64,000 nt of DNA. Source: Arthrobacter sp. 24S4-2 (lineage in GTDB: Bacteria > Actinomycetota > Actinomycetes > Actinomycetales > Micrococcaceae). The stretch lies in NCBI RefSeq assembly GCF_005280255.1, contig NZ_CP040018.1, positions 5,332,001-5,396,000 of the forward strand, written 5' to 3'. The position numbers were made by a program, and so were the translations under genes. Shown here piece after piece: positions 41,594 through 50,796 of the stretch. Below the pieces are notes generated by a model, which searched no databases, had not been told where the DNA came from, and saw only the letters and a program-made list of their open reading frames with translations. Positions within the stretch are counted from its first letter, which is position 1; every line of letters begins with the position of its first letter.

Positions 41594-43258
41594 ATGTCCA
41601 AAACCGCCGCCGGGCCCGCAGCCGGGGACGTCCTGACCAAGCGTCAGACCATCACAGTGATGGTGGGTCTCATGCTCGGCATGTTCCTGTCATCACTGGA
41701 CCAGACCATCGTGTCCACGTCGATCTACACCATCGCAAACGACCTCGACGGCCTCTCCCTGCAGGCCTGGGCCACCACGGCATACCTCATCACGTCCACG
41801 GTGAGCACACCGCTGTACGGCAAGCTCAGCGACATCTTCGGCCGCCGCCCGCTCTACTTGGCCGCCATCGTGATCTTCCTGGCCGGCTCCCTGTACGCCG
41901 GTTCCGTGCATTCCATGACCGAGCTGGCCATCGCCCGCGGCATCCAGGGCATGGGCGCCGGCGGCCTGCTGGCCCTTGCGCTGACCATCATCGGCGACAT
42001 TGTGGCCCTTAAGGACCGGGCCAAGTTCCAGGGCTACTTCATGTCCGTCTTCGGCATCTCCTCCGTCCTGGGACCCGTGGTGGGCGGCGCCTTCGCAGGC
42101 TCCGCGAACATCCTGGGCTTCGACGGCTGGCGCTGGGTGTTCTTCATCAACCTGCCCATCGGCCTCGCCGCGCTGGCGGTCGTCTTCCTGTACCTGCACC
42201 TGCCCGCCAAGCACGTGAAGCAGAAGATCGACTACTGGGGCGCCGCGGCCATCACGCTGGCCATCGTTCCGCTGCTTCTGGTGGCCGAACAGGGCCGCAG
42301 CTGGGGCTGGACCTCGGCGGGCTCCCTGCTGTGCATCGGCCTGGGCATCGTGGGCATCATCGCCTTCCTGCTGGCCGAGAAGCGCGCGGGCGACTACGCC
42401 CTCATTCCGCTCCGGCTCTTCCGCAACCTCACCTTCGGGCTGTCCTCGCTGCTGAACTTCATCATCGGCATTGGCATGTTCGGTGCCATCGCGATGCTCC
42501 CGATGTACCTCCAGCTGGTCAAGGGCCTCACCCCCACCGAGGCCGGCCTGATGATGATCACCTTCACCGTGGGCATCCTGACCGGTTCCATCACGGCCGG
42601 ACGGACCATCTCGGCGTCGGGCACGTACCGGATCTTCCCCATCGTGGGCACGGCCGTGCTGACCGCCGCAGCCCTGGTAATGGGCTTCTCGTTGGGCGTG
42701 GACACCGGGCTCTGGGTTCCGGGCGTCATCGCGGTGTTCTTCGGCCTGGGCCTGGGCTTCTGCATGCAGCCGCTCACGCTGGCCATGCAGGTGTCCGTTC
42801 CGCCGAAGGACATGGGTGTGGGCACCTCCTCCGCGGCGTTCTTCCGGTCCATGGGCGGCGCCGTGGGCACAGCGGTCTTCATCTCCATGCTGTTCAGCCT
42901 GGCCGCGGACCGCATCGCCACCGGCATGAAGGACGCCATGCAGAACGCCGACTACCTGAAGGTCCTGAAGGACCCCGCCGTGGCGGCCGACCCGGCCAAC
43001 GCCAAGCTTTACGAGTTCTTCCAGAACGGCGCCAGCAACGATTCCCTCAATGACACCAGCTGGCTGCACACGGCCAATCCGGTACTCACCCGGCCCATCA
43101 CCGAGGGCTTCGCACAGTCCATCGACGCCGTGATGCTCACGGCCGCCGTGCTCACCGGCATCGCCTTCCTGATCAGCTTCGCCCTGCCGAACAAGAAGCT
43201 CACCGACCCGAAGGCCGTCGCGCAGCGAGCAGCATCTGAATCCGTCCCGGCCCACTAG
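41594..43258 (+). CDS. DHA2-type MFS drug efflux transporter (EmrB/QacA group)
   Basis: 554 residues, 14 membrane segments. Motifs LDQTIVSTSIYTIANDL (motif D1), GKLSDIFGRRPLYL (motif A), GGAFAGS-like motif C (LGPVVGGAFAG) and AKHVKQKIDYWG loop. It exports toxic hydrophobic compounds with protons; substrates unknown. A MarR-like operator lies just upstream and a strong terminator just downstream, so it is transcribed alone. Confidence 0.88.
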   Translation: MSKTAAGPAAGDVLTKRQTITVMVGLMLGMFLSSLDQTIVSTSIYTIANDLDGLSLQAWATTAYLITSTVSTPLYGKLSDIFGRRPLYLAAIVIFLAGSLYAGSVHSMTELAIARGIQGMGAGGLLALALTIIGDIVALKDRAKFQGYFMSVFGISSVLGPVVGGAFAGSANILGFDGWRWVFFINLPIGLAALAVVFLYLHLPAKHVKQKIDYWGAAAITLAIVPLLLVAEQGRSWGWTSAGSLLCIGLGIVGIIAFLLAEKRAGDYALIPLRLFRNLTFGLSSLLNFIIGIGMFGAIAMLPMYLQLVKGLTPTEAGLMMITFTVGILTGSITAGRTISASGTYRIFPIVGTAVLTAAALVMGFSLGVDTGLWVPGVIAVFFGLGLGFCMQPLTLAMQVSVPPKDMGVGTSSAAFFRSMGGAVGTAVFISMLFSLAADRIATGMKDAMQNADYLKVLKDPAVAADPANAKLYEFFQNGASNDSLNDTSWLHTANPVLTRPITEGFAQSIDAVMLTAAVLTGIAFLISFALPNKKLTDPKAVAQRAASESVPAH

Positions 43259-43292
43259 GTCCGCTTCCCTCGCCGGGGTTCCGGCTCACCTC

Positions 43293-43332
43293 ACGGCAGG
43301 CAGTCTTCGGACTGCCTGCCGTTGTGTTTTTT
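43293..43332 (+). terminator. Rho-independent terminator after the EmrB-type gene
   Basis: ACGGCAGGCAGTC (43293-43305) pairs perfectly with 43310-43322 around a TTCG tetraloop, followed by GTGTTTTTTG. The classic form is rare elsewhere in this window. Confidence 0.92.
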
Positions 43333-43357
43333 GCGGTTGTGTATTCGGCCGTTTCTT

Positions 43358-43387
43358 CGACGACGGCGGCGCCTCCCGCCGTCGTCG
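43358..43387. repeat. GC-rich hairpin, 12-bp perfect stem
   Basis: CGACGACGGCGG (43358-43369) pairs with CCGCCGTCGTCG (43376-43387) around 6 nt. No T run. It sits in the leader region upstream of the sugar transporter gene. Confidence 0.55.
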
Positions 43388-43527
43388 TCCTCCGTCCCTA
43401 AGTGGAACCTCACAGCGTGAAGTGGCACACTGTTTAGCGCGTGTGCGCCGGCCAGCAGGGCCGGTTCCGTGGTCAACGATGTCCGCACAGCTAAAAACCC
43501 AACGCATCAAAATCCCAAGGGAGATCC

Positions 43528-44967
43528 ATGTCCACATCCAGCACCGAAGGCCGCCCTGGCGTTCCCCGCAAGGTGATCGGCCTCGCCATCGCGGGAGCGG
43601 TGGGCGGGTTCCTCTTCGGCTTTGATTCCTCCGTTGTCAACGGCGCCGTAGACGCCATCAAGGACGAATTCGCCCTGAGCGAGGCGGTCACCGGCTTCGC
43701 CGTGGCGGTCGCCCTGCTGGGCTGCGCCGCCGGCGCCTTCCTGGCAGGCAAAGTGGCAGACAAGTACGGCCGCATCCCCGCCATGAAGCTCGGCGCCGTC
43801 CTCTTCCTGATCAGCGCCGTCGGCACCGGCTTCGCGTTCGGCGTCTGGGACCTGATCTTCTGGCGCCTGGTGGGCGGCCTCGGCATCGGCCTGGCCTCCG
43901 TCATTGCTCCGGCCTACATCTCGGAGATCTCGCCGCGGCACGTGCGCGGCCGGCTCGCATCGCTCCAGCAGCTTGCCATCACCACGGGTATCTTCGCCGC
44001 CCTCCTCTCCGACGCCCTGTTTGCCAACTCCGCCGGCGGCGCGGACCAGGCGCTCTGGCTCGGCATGGAAGCCTGGCGCTGGATGTTCCTCGCGGGTGCT
44101 GTCCCCGCCGTTGTCTACGGCTGGATCGCCTACACCCTGCCCGAATCACCGCGCTTCCTGGTCTTCAAGGGCAAGGAGGACGAGGCACGCAAGGTGTTCG
44201 AAACCATCGCCCCGTCCGAGGACACCGACCGCCACATCCGCGAGATCCAGTCCGCCATTGAGGAAGACAAACTCGCAGGCCAAAAGGGCTCGCTGCGCGG
44301 CAAGGTCTTCGGGCTGCAGGCTGTGGTGTGGATCGGCATTACCCTTTCGGTGCTGCAGCAGTTTGTCGGCATCAACGTGATCTTCTACTACTCCACCACG
44401 CTGTGGAAGGCCGTCGGTTTCCAGGAGAAGGACTCGCTCTCCATTTCCGTGGCCACGTCCATCACCAACATCCTGGTCACGCTCGTGGCCATCGCCCTGG
44501 TGGACCGCATCGGCCGCCGCCCCATCCTGCTGGCCGGCTCCATCGGCATGGCTGTTTCGCTGGGCGCCATGGCCCTGGCCTTCGCCTCGGCCACCGGATC
44601 CGGTGAAGAGATTTCGCTGCCCGGCGCGTGGGGCCCCGTAGCCCTGGTGGCTGCCAACGTCTTCGTGATCAGCTTTGGCGCCTCCTGGGGCCCGCTGGTG
44701 TGGGTGCTGCTGGGCGAGATCTTCCCGTCCCGGATCCGCGCCCGAGCCCTGGGCCTGGCCGCGGCCGCCCAGTGGATCGCCAACTTTGCCATCACCCTGA
44801 GCTTCCCCGTCATGGCGGTAGCTTCGCTGCCGCTGACGTACGCCATGTACGCTGCGTTCGCGGCGGCGTCGTTCTTCTTCGTGATGTTCAAGGTGCCGGA
44901 GACCAACGGCATGTCCCTGGAGCAGGCGGAGACGCTGTTCGTGCCGAAGGGGACCGTCAAGGTCTAA
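43528..44967 (+). CDS. MFS sugar transporter, SP family
   Basis: 479 residues, 12 segments. GRIP-type loop (ADKYGRIPAM), PESPRFLVFKGK after segment 6, QQFVGIN in segment 7, VDRIGRRP loop and PETNGMSL near the end: the complete set of sugar-porter signatures. It is a proton symporter or facilitator for a hexose, pentose or inositol. Stop codon followed by a dispersed inverted repeat that separates it from the convergent MFS gene. Confidence 0.9.
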   Translation: MSTSSTEGRPGVPRKVIGLAIAGAVGGFLFGFDSSVVNGAVDAIKDEFALSEAVTGFAVAVALLGCAAGAFLAGKVADKYGRIPAMKLGAVLFLISAVGTGFAFGVWDLIFWRLVGGLGIGLASVIAPAYISEISPRHVRGRLASLQQLAITTGIFAALLSDALFANSAGGADQALWLGMEAWRWMFLAGAVPAVVYGWIAYTLPESPRFLVFKGKEDEARKVFETIAPSEDTDRHIREIQSAIEEDKLAGQKGSLRGKVFGLQAVVWIGITLSVLQQFVGINVIFYYSTTLWKAVGFQEKDSLSISVATSITNILVTLVAIALVDRIGRRPILLAGSIGMAVSLGAMALAFASATGSGEEISLPGAWGPVALVAANVFVISFGASWGPLVWVLLGEIFPSRIRARALGLAAAAQWIANFAITLSFPVMAVASLPLTYAMYAAFAAASFFFVMFKVPETNGMSLEQAETLFVPKGTVKV

Positions 44968-45017
44968 TGCCTGTCTGAGGGCACACGTCCGAAGGCACAC
45001 GCCGAAGTGACCTGCCC

Positions 45018-45120
45018 GACGCTCTCTCACTTGCTGCGCGAAAAGCACGAACGCTCTCTCACCCGCCGAACCGGGGTGGGAGAGCGTTGGTGAAAGACCG
45101 ACAGGAAGTGAGAGAGCGTC
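45018..45120. repeat. Dispersed nested inverted repeat, GACGCTCTCTCAC family (copy 1)
   Basis: Outer arms GACGCTCTCTCACTT and AAGTGAGAGAGCGTC at the two ends; inner arms AACGCTCTC and GAGAGCGTT in between, so it can fold as a double hairpin. It lies between the convergent sugar-porter and MFS genes, where it probably ends transcription from both. Confidence 0.8.
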
Positions 45121-45127
45121 GCTCCGG

Positions 45128-46354
45128 CTAAACGACGTGGGGTTCGTGGGCCGCGAGGTACCGGCGGCCCAGGAAGGCAATGGCGATGGCCACCACCATG
45201 GCCAGCGCACCGGCAAAGAACGGGACCTGCGGGCCGAAGTGCTCAGCCAGCTGCGCGGCGGCGAACGGGGCCAGGGCACCGCCCATCCAGCGCACAAAGT
45301 TGTAGCCGGCCGACGCCACGGGCCGCGGCGTATCGGAGACGCCCATTGCCAGTTCGGTGTAGACAGTGTTGTTGATGCCCAGCAGCGCCCCCGAGACCAC
45401 CACGAGGACGACGACGGCCGGCACAGAGTGCCCGGCTGCCAGTCCCAGCCCCAGCAGGTCCAGCATCAGGACGGCCAGCGTGCCGGTGAGGACGCGCGTG
45501 GCACCGAAGCGGTTCTGCAGCACAGGCGCCACGAACACCGAGAAGACCGCGACGGCCACGCCCCAGCCGAAGAACACCCCGCCGATGCCGTAGGCGTCCA
45601 TGCCGAGGATGAACGGCGTGAAAGCCAGGATGGTGAAGAAGCCGTAGTTGTAGAACAGGCCGCTGGCCGCCGTCGTGCGCAGTCCCTTGTGCCCCAAAGC
45701 GAGCAGCGGGTCGCGGAGCCGGACCTTCTTCTCGGGCAGCGGGGTCCTGGGCAGGAGCGCGATCAGGGCGATGAAGGCTGCCGCCATAAGCACGGCGGTG
45801 CCGAAGAACGGTGCCCGCCACCGCCAGCCGCCCAGCAGGGCGCCGAGGAGCGGGCCCAGGGAAATGCCCAGGCCGAGTGCCGCCTCGTAAAGGATGATCG
45901 CCGTGCCGGCGCCGCCGCTTGCCACTCCCACAATGACGGCGAGGGCGGTGGCCACGAAGAGCGCGTTGCCCAGCCCCCAGCCGGCGCGGAAGCCGATCAG
46001 CTCACCCACGCTGCCGGACAGTCCGGACAGTGAGGCGAAGACCACGATCACGGCCAGGCCGATAAGCAGGGTCTTCTTGCCGCCGATCCGGGATGACACG
46101 TAACCGGTGATCAGCATGGCCACCGCGGTGACCAGGAAATAGCTCGTAAACAGGAGCGACACCTGGCTGGGCGTGGCGTCCAGGTTCTTGGCGATCGCCG
46201 GGAGGATCGGATCCACCAGCCCGATCCCCATAAACGCGAACACCGCGGCCAGGGCCGTGGCCCAGACCGCCTTTGGCTGCTTGAGTAAGGAGGCCTTTTC
46301 GGCTTCCAGGGTTTCTTCTACTGCTGGCCGCGTGGCGGCGAGCTGGCCTTCCAT
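45128..46354 (-). CDS. MFS transporter (efflux type) controlled by MarR
   Basis: 408 residues, 12 segments, DHA1 style (ALAAVFAFMGIGLVDPILPA, then TGYVSSRIGGKKTLL). AGGAG 8 nt before the ATG at 46354 decides the start over the GTG at 46363. 25 nt downstream of the MarR gene on the same strand, so they form one operon, most likely efflux of the inducer. Confidence 0.85.
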   Translation of the reverse strand: MEGQLAATRPAVEETLEAEKASLLKQPKAVWATALAAVFAFMGIGLVDPILPAIAKNLDATPSQVSLLFTSYFLVTAVAMLITGYVSSRIGGKKTLLIGLAVIVVFASLSGLSGSVGELIGFRAGWGLGNALFVATALAVIVGVASGGAGTAIILYEAALGLGISLGPLLGALLGGWRWRAPFFGTAVLMAAAFIALIALLPRTPLPEKKVRLRDPLLALGHKGLRTTAASGLFYNYGFFTILAFTPFILGMDAYGIGGVFFGWGVAVAVFSVFVAPVLQNRFGATRVLTGTLAVLMLDLLGLGLAAGHSVPAVVVLVVVSGALLGINNTVYTELAMGVSDTPRPVASAGYNFVRWMGGALAPFAAAQLAEHFGPQVPFFAGALAMVVAIAIAFLGRRYLAAHEPHVV

Positions 46355-46379
46355 GAAGGGCACTCCTAAGTCTTGGGTT

Positions 46380-46829
46380 TCAGTTCTGAAGTGTGCTGTT
46401 GATCTTCTCGATCACCGGCAGCGCAGCGGCGAGGGCTTCCCGCTCGGCGCCGCTGAGCGCCACCAGGATCTTCGCCATCACGGCGTTGCGCCGCTCATTG
46501 GCGGAGTCGACGGCGGACCGCCCCTCCGCCGTCAGCACAACGCGGACGGCGCGGGAATCGTCAGGATCAGGCTCGCGGCGGGCGAGGCCGGCTTTCTCGA
46601 GCTTAATGATCTGTTCGGTGGCGCTGGGCACCTTGACTCCCAGGTTGCGTGCGATCTCGCCGACGCGGACGCCGTTGTGGAGCAGCATCTTCAGCGTGCT
46701 GAGCTGTGCGGCGCTGAGCTCACCGTCCGCATCGAGGCGGCGGACCAGGTAGACGCTGTGCCGGAGCGCCTCCCGGAAGTCCTGGGCGAGGGCCTGCAGC
46801 GCAGCAGGTGTCGGCTCGGGTTCGTTCAT
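46380..46829 (-). CDS. MarR-family regulator
   Basis: 149 residues. Winged HTH with LLHNGVRVGEIARNLGVKVP and ATEQIIKLEKAGLARREPDP (about 50-88) and the DSRAVRVVLTAEGR wing. Two identical-type palindromes lie directly before its start. It leads an operon with the MFS transporter. Confidence 0.9.
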   Translation of the reverse strand: MNEPEPTPAALQALAQDFREALRHSVYLVRRLDADGELSAAQLSTLKMLLHNGVRVGEIARNLGVKVPSATEQIIKLEKAGLARREPDPDDSRAVRVVLTAEGRSAVDSANERRNAVMAKILVALSGAEREALAAALPVIEKINSTLQN

Positions 46830-46830
46830 A

Positions 46831-46861
46831 GTTAGGTAGACTAACAGTTAGGGCACCTAAC
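46831..46861. promoter_or_regulatory. Two MarR operators, GTTAG-N5-CTAAC
   Basis: GTTAGGTAGACTAAC (46831-46845) and GTTAGGGCACCTAAC (46847-46861), both perfect 5-bp inverted repeats, start 16 bp apart right next to the MarR start codon. Two-site autoregulation is the natural reading. Confidence 0.8.
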
Positions 46862-46870
46862 AGTCAATGC

Positions 46871-46918
46871 GCACCCTCTCTCACTTTTCGCACGAAAAAC
46901 GCCCACGCTCTCTCGCGC
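46871..46918. repeat. GACGCTCTCTCAC-family repeat (copy 2)
   Basis: Contains CTCTCTCAC, TTTTCGCACGAAAAAC and CGCTCTCTCG. The middle segment is almost identical to one in copy 3. It lies between the MarR promoter and the end of the GNAT gene. Confidence 0.65.
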
Positions 46919-46950
46919 GGACACGGCTCCCCGCGCGTCCAGGGTGGGCG

Positions 46951-47472
46951 TCAGAGGATGAGTTTCATGCCCTCGTGGCTGGCCGCGAATCCGAGGCGTT
47001 CGTAGAAGCGGTGGGCGCCCGTCCGGGACTTGTCGGTGGTGAGCTGCATCAGTGAGCAACCGCGGCGCCGGGACTCTTCTGCCGCCCAAGTGACCATTGC
47101 GGCCCCGATCCCGTGGCCGCGCAGCTCCGCCGCCACCCGGACGGCTTCGATCTGGCTGCGCCAGGAACCGCGGCGGGACAGGCCCGGAAGGAAGCTCAGC
47201 TGGAACGTGGCCACGACAGGCCCGGCCAGCGCCCCGGGCTCCAACAGCTCGCCCACCACCAGCAGGTGGGCAGGGTCGGCGTCGATCGCCTCGAAGGCCC
47301 GCTCATAAGGGGCCATATCGGAGGTGACCTCGCGGTTGGCACCCAGCCGGTCGTCGGCCAGGAGCCGGAGGATGTGCGGCACGTCCGCCCGGTTCGCCGG
47401 ACGCAGCCGGAAGGTCCCGCCGTCGACGCCGAAGGTCAGCAAGGCGGGCTGGTCACGTTGTTCTGAAGTCAC
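46951..47472 (-). CDS. GNAT-family acetyltransferase
   Basis: 173 residues. Acetyl-CoA loop AELRGHGIGAAMVTWA (near 125), and the C-terminal RTGAHRFYERLGFAAS that ends GNAT domains. Start ATG at 47472. Substrate unknown; lone gene between two repeat elements. Confidence 0.87.
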   Translation of the reverse strand: MTSEQRDQPALLTFGVDGGTFRLRPANRADVPHILRLLADDRLGANREVTSDMAPYERAFEAIDADPAHLLVVGELLEPGALAGPVVATFQLSFLPGLSRRGSWRSQIEAVRVAAELRGHGIGAAMVTWAAEESRRRGCSLMQLTTDKSRTGAHRFYERLGFAASHEGMKLIL

Positions 47473-47493
47473 CGGACCAGCTTGCCACGGCCG

Positions 47494-47596
47494 GACGCTC
47501 TCTCACCTTTCGCACGAAAAACCCCAACGCTCTCCCGCCTCATGTTTTGGGGTGAGAGAGCGTTGGGGTAAATCCGGCAGGAAGTGAGAGAGCGTC
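47494..47596. repeat. GACGCTCTCTCAC-family repeat (copy 3)
   Basis: Outer arms GACGCTCTCTCACC and GAGTG-type AAGTGAGAGAGCGTC, inner AACGCTCTC and GAGAGCGTT. It shares TTTCGCACGAAAAAC with copy 2. It lies between mtlD and the GNAT gene. Confidence 0.8.
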
Positions 47597-47629
47597 CTGA
47601 AAGGCGTCGTCGGCAGGGAGTGATGCCTC

Positions 47630-48784
47630 CTACGCCTTAACTTCCGCCTTGATCTCTTCCATCAGCCCCTCGACGGCGGCGAAGAGCGGGTGTCCGGGCG
47701 CCAGGCCCGTCACCTTCTCGGTCGCTTCCGCTGCCGTGGACGATGCCACGATCTGCGCCAGTTCGGCAGCTTCGGCGTCGGCGGGATCGTTGAAGCGCAG
47801 GGCAGCGGCAATGGCTCCAAGCAGCGCCTCGGGCACGATTCCGCGTTCGGCCAGTTCCGCAGCCGGGCCGATGAACCGTTCGTGCCGGCTGAGCTTGCGG
47901 AGCGGTGCCCGGCCCACGCGGTTCACGGTGTCCGGCAGGTGCGGGTTGGTGAAGCGGCCCAGGATCTTCTGGACATAGGCCTCCTGCTCCTCGCCGTTGA
48001 AGCCGTGCTTGTGGATCAGCAGTTCCTTGGTCTCGTCCAGGACGGCGCGCACGTCGGCGGCGACATCCTGGTCGGCCATGGCCTCAGAAATCTTGCCAAG
48101 CCCTGCTTCGAAGCCAAAGTAGGCGGCCGCGGCATGCCCCGTGTTGACGGTGAAGAGCTTCCGCTCAATGTACGGCTCGAGGTTGTCCACGAAGGTGGCG
48201 CCCGGGATCACGGGCACATTGTCCCCGAAGGGGGTGCGGTCGATGACCCACTCGTAGAACGTCTCCACCGTGACGTCGAGGCCGTTGCCCGGCTCCTGGT
48301 TGGGAACGATCCGGTCCACGGCCGTGTTGGCGAAGACGGCCGCGGACTCCAGCTGGCCGGCGGCCGGATCCCAGAGCGCAGCCACTTCGTCCCGCAGGAT
48401 GTCGGTGGCGTTGATGGCGTTCTCGCATGCCATCACCTGCAGCGGGGCCAACCCCGCGGGCCTGGCGGCGATGCCCTTGGCGATCACTGGCGCCACGAAT
48501 TTCAGGATGTGCGGTCCCACCGCGGTGGTGACGATGTCCGCCGTCGCGATCTCCGCCACGACGTCGGCTTCCTGGGAACCGGAGTTCAGCGCCCGGAAGT
48601 TGTCCACCGTCCTGACCGTGGGGTTTTCCCCCACTTCGTGGACCTCATAACTGTCCGCGGCGGCGAGTTGCGAGATCAGGTCTTCCGCCACGTCGGCAAA
48701 CACGAGTTCGTAGCCTGCATGGTGCAGCAGCAGTCCCACGAAGCCGCGGCCGATGTTGCCGGCTCCAAAATGAACAGCCTTCAC
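47630..48784 (-). CDS. mtlD: Mannitol-1-phosphate 5-dehydrogenase
   Basis: 384 residues from a GTG at 48784. NAD loop FGAGNIGRGFVG (6-17), then DVTVETFYEWVIDRTP and LKRKLFTVNTGHA-type family sequence (KLFTVNTGHAAAAY near 185). It oxidises the mannitol-1-phosphate made by MtlA to fructose-6-phosphate. Stop and start overlap by 1 nt with mtlA (TAGTG). Confidence 0.94.
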   Translation of the reverse strand: MKAVHFGAGNIGRGFVGLLLHHAGYELVFADVAEDLISQLAAADSYEVHEVGENPTVRTVDNFRALNSGSQEADVVAEIATADIVTTAVGPHILKFVAPVIAKGIAARPAGLAPLQVMACENAINATDILRDEVAALWDPAAGQLESAAVFANTAVDRIVPNQEPGNGLDVTVETFYEWVIDRTPFGDNVPVIPGATFVDNLEPYIERKLFTVNTGHAAAAYFGFEAGLGKISEAMADQDVAADVRAVLDETKELLIHKHGFNGEEQEAYVQKILGRFTNPHLPDTVNRVGRAPLRKLSRHERFIGPAAELAERGIVPEALLGAIAAALRFNDPADAEAAELAQIVASSTAAEATEKVTGLAPGHPLFAAVEGLMEEIKAEVKA

Positions 48785-50739
48785 TATGCGTTGACCTTTC
48801 CGAACAGCCCCAGCACTTCGTCCACCGAGGTGGCGGCCTCAAGCTGGGCCACCTGGGCCTTGTCGGTGAAGACCTTCGCGATGGAGGACAGGATGTGCAG
48901 GTGTTCGTTGTTGATGCCGGCCACGCCGACCACGAACTTGACTTCCTTGCCGTTCCAGTCGATGCCGTTCGGGTAGCGGATCACGGATACAGCCGACTTC
49001 ATGATGTGGTCCTTGGCGGCGTTGGTGCCGTGCGGGATCGCGAGGAAGCTGCCCATGTACGTGGAAACGGATTCCTCGCGTTCGTGCATGGCATCGATGT
49101 ATCCGCTGTCCACGGCGCCGCGGTCCAGCAGCAGCCGGCCCGCTTCGTCGATCGCGGCGTCACGGGTTGTGGCCGTGCCGTTGAGGATGACGCTGTCAGC
49201 CACCAGGATGTCCGACGGCGGGGCGGCGTCAGCGGATGCCGCGGCTGCAGCAGCGGGAGCACCGGTCTCGGCAGCCGTTCCTTCGGTGTTGCTGCTCTTG
49301 ACCAGCTCCACGATCTCGTCATAGCGCGGGCTGTTCATGAAGTTGTCAACGGACACATGCACGGCGCTGGCCGTGGCCGGCTTGGCCCGCTCTGTCAGGT
49401 CCTGGTGCGTGATGACCACATCGTAGGTGTCGCTCAGGTTGGCGATGGCGGAGTTGGTGACCTTGACGTCCGGGAAGCCGGCCGCCTTGATCTTGTTCCG
49501 CAGCACCGAGGCGCCCATGGCGCTGGAGCCCATGCCGGCGTCGCAGGCAAACACGATGTTCCTGACGGGACCTGCCATGACGGCCGTGGTTGCGCCTGCA
49601 CCGGTCAGCAGGGAGGAAACGGAGCTCTTCTTGCCCTTCATGGCTTCCATCCGGGAGGTGGCGGCGCTGAGGCTGTCCTCCTCGGTTTCACCCACGGGGG
49701 TCTTGCTGGACTTCAGGATCACCGAAGCGATGAGGAACGATACCGTGGCGGCCAGGAGCACCGAGAGCGCCACTCCGAAGTAGCTGTCGCTTGCCGTTGC
49801 CGCGAAAACGGCGAGGATGCTGCCCGGGGCTGCCGGGGACCGCAGGCCCGCACCGGTGAGCACCAGGGTGAAGATGCCGGTCATGCCGCCGCCTATCGCG
49901 GCGAGGATGATGATCGGCTTCATCAGCACGAACGGGAAGTAGATTTCGTGGATGCCGCCAACGAACTGGATCAGCGCGGCGCCGGGTGCCGAAGCCTTGG
50001 CCATGCCCTTGCCGAAAATCATGTAGGCGAGCAGGATGCCCACGCCGGGGCCGGGGTTGGCCTCAAGCAGGAACAGGATGGACTTGCCCTGGGTGAGCGC
50101 CTGCTCGGTGCCCAGCGGGGTCAGGATCCCGTGGTTGACGGCGTTGTTAAGGAACAGGACCTTCGCGGGCTCGATGAAGATGCTAGTGAAGGGCAGCAGG
50201 CCGTTGTGGACCAGGAATTCGACCACGGCGCTGGCGCCGTTGCTGAAAGCCTTCACCACCGGGCCGATCACCAGCATGCCGAAGATGGCCATGACGGCGG
50301 CGACGATGCCCGCGGTGAAGTTGTCGATCAGCATCTCGAAGCCGGGCTTGACCTTGTTCTCCCAGAGGCTTTCGATCTTCTGCAGGATCCAGGCCGTCAG
50401 CGGGCCCATGATCATGGCGCCGATGAACATCGGAATGTCGGTACCGACAATCACGCCCATGGTGGCGACGGCGCCAACTACACCGCCCCGCACGCCGTAG
50501 ACCATACGACCGCCGGTGTAGCCGATCAGGAGCGGCAGCAGGAAGGTGATCATTGGGCCCACGAGCTTGGCCAATTCCGTGTTGGGAGTAATGCCAGCCG
50601 GGATGAAGAGGGCGGTGACGAAGCCCCAGGCGATAAAAGCCCCGATGTTGGGCATGATCATGCCGGACAGGAACGTCCCGAACTTCTGGACGTGAACCCG
50701 CATGCTGGTCCGCGGTTTTGCAACTGTCTCTGTTGCCAT
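48784..50739 (-). CDS. mtlA: PTS mannitol transporter EIICBA
   Basis: 651 residues. Membrane IIC domain (about 20-360) opens with KFGTFLSGMIMPNIGAFIAW and contains GGIHEIYFPFVLMKP. IIB has the phosphocysteine in FACDAGMGSSAMG (near 396), a linker of alanine repeats follows (about 480-505), and IIA has the phosphohistidine in AIPHGTNAAKDHI (near 568). It takes up and phosphorylates mannitol using phosphate passed from HPr. Ribosome-binding site TAGGAAATCAC. Downstream of a TetR gene, upstream of mtlD. Confidence 0.94.
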   Translation of the reverse strand: MATETVAKPRTSMRVHVQKFGTFLSGMIMPNIGAFIAWGFVTALFIPAGITPNTELAKLVGPMITFLLPLLIGYTGGRMVYGVRGGVVGAVATMGVIVGTDIPMFIGAMIMGPLTAWILQKIESLWENKVKPGFEMLIDNFTAGIVAAVMAIFGMLVIGPVVKAFSNGASAVVEFLVHNGLLPFTSIFIEPAKVLFLNNAVNHGILTPLGTEQALTQGKSILFLLEANPGPGVGILLAYMIFGKGMAKASAPGAALIQFVGGIHEIYFPFVLMKPIIILAAIGGGMTGIFTLVLTGAGLRSPAAPGSILAVFAATASDSYFGVALSVLLAATVSFLIASVILKSSKTPVGETEEDSLSAATSRMEAMKGKKSSVSSLLTGAGATTAVMAGPVRNIVFACDAGMGSSAMGASVLRNKIKAAGFPDVKVTNSAIANLSDTYDVVITHQDLTERAKPATASAVHVSVDNFMNSPRYDEIVELVKSSNTEGTAAETGAPAAAAAASADAAPPSDILVADSVILNGTATTRDAAIDEAGRLLLDRGAVDSGYIDAMHEREESVSTYMGSFLAIPHGTNAAKDHIMKSAVSVIRYPNGIDWNGKEVKFVVGVAGINNEHLHILSSIAKVFTDKAQVAQLEAATSVDEVLGLFGKVNA

Positions 50740-50796
50740 GTGATTTCCTAACCGTGATTCCTGCTGCACCGCAGGATGGTCCGATATTTTCGACGA

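Noticed and set aside
45018..47596. CRISPR-like array
   Set aside because: The repeats are palindromic, unevenly spaced, in single gaps, and not separated by regular unique spacers.
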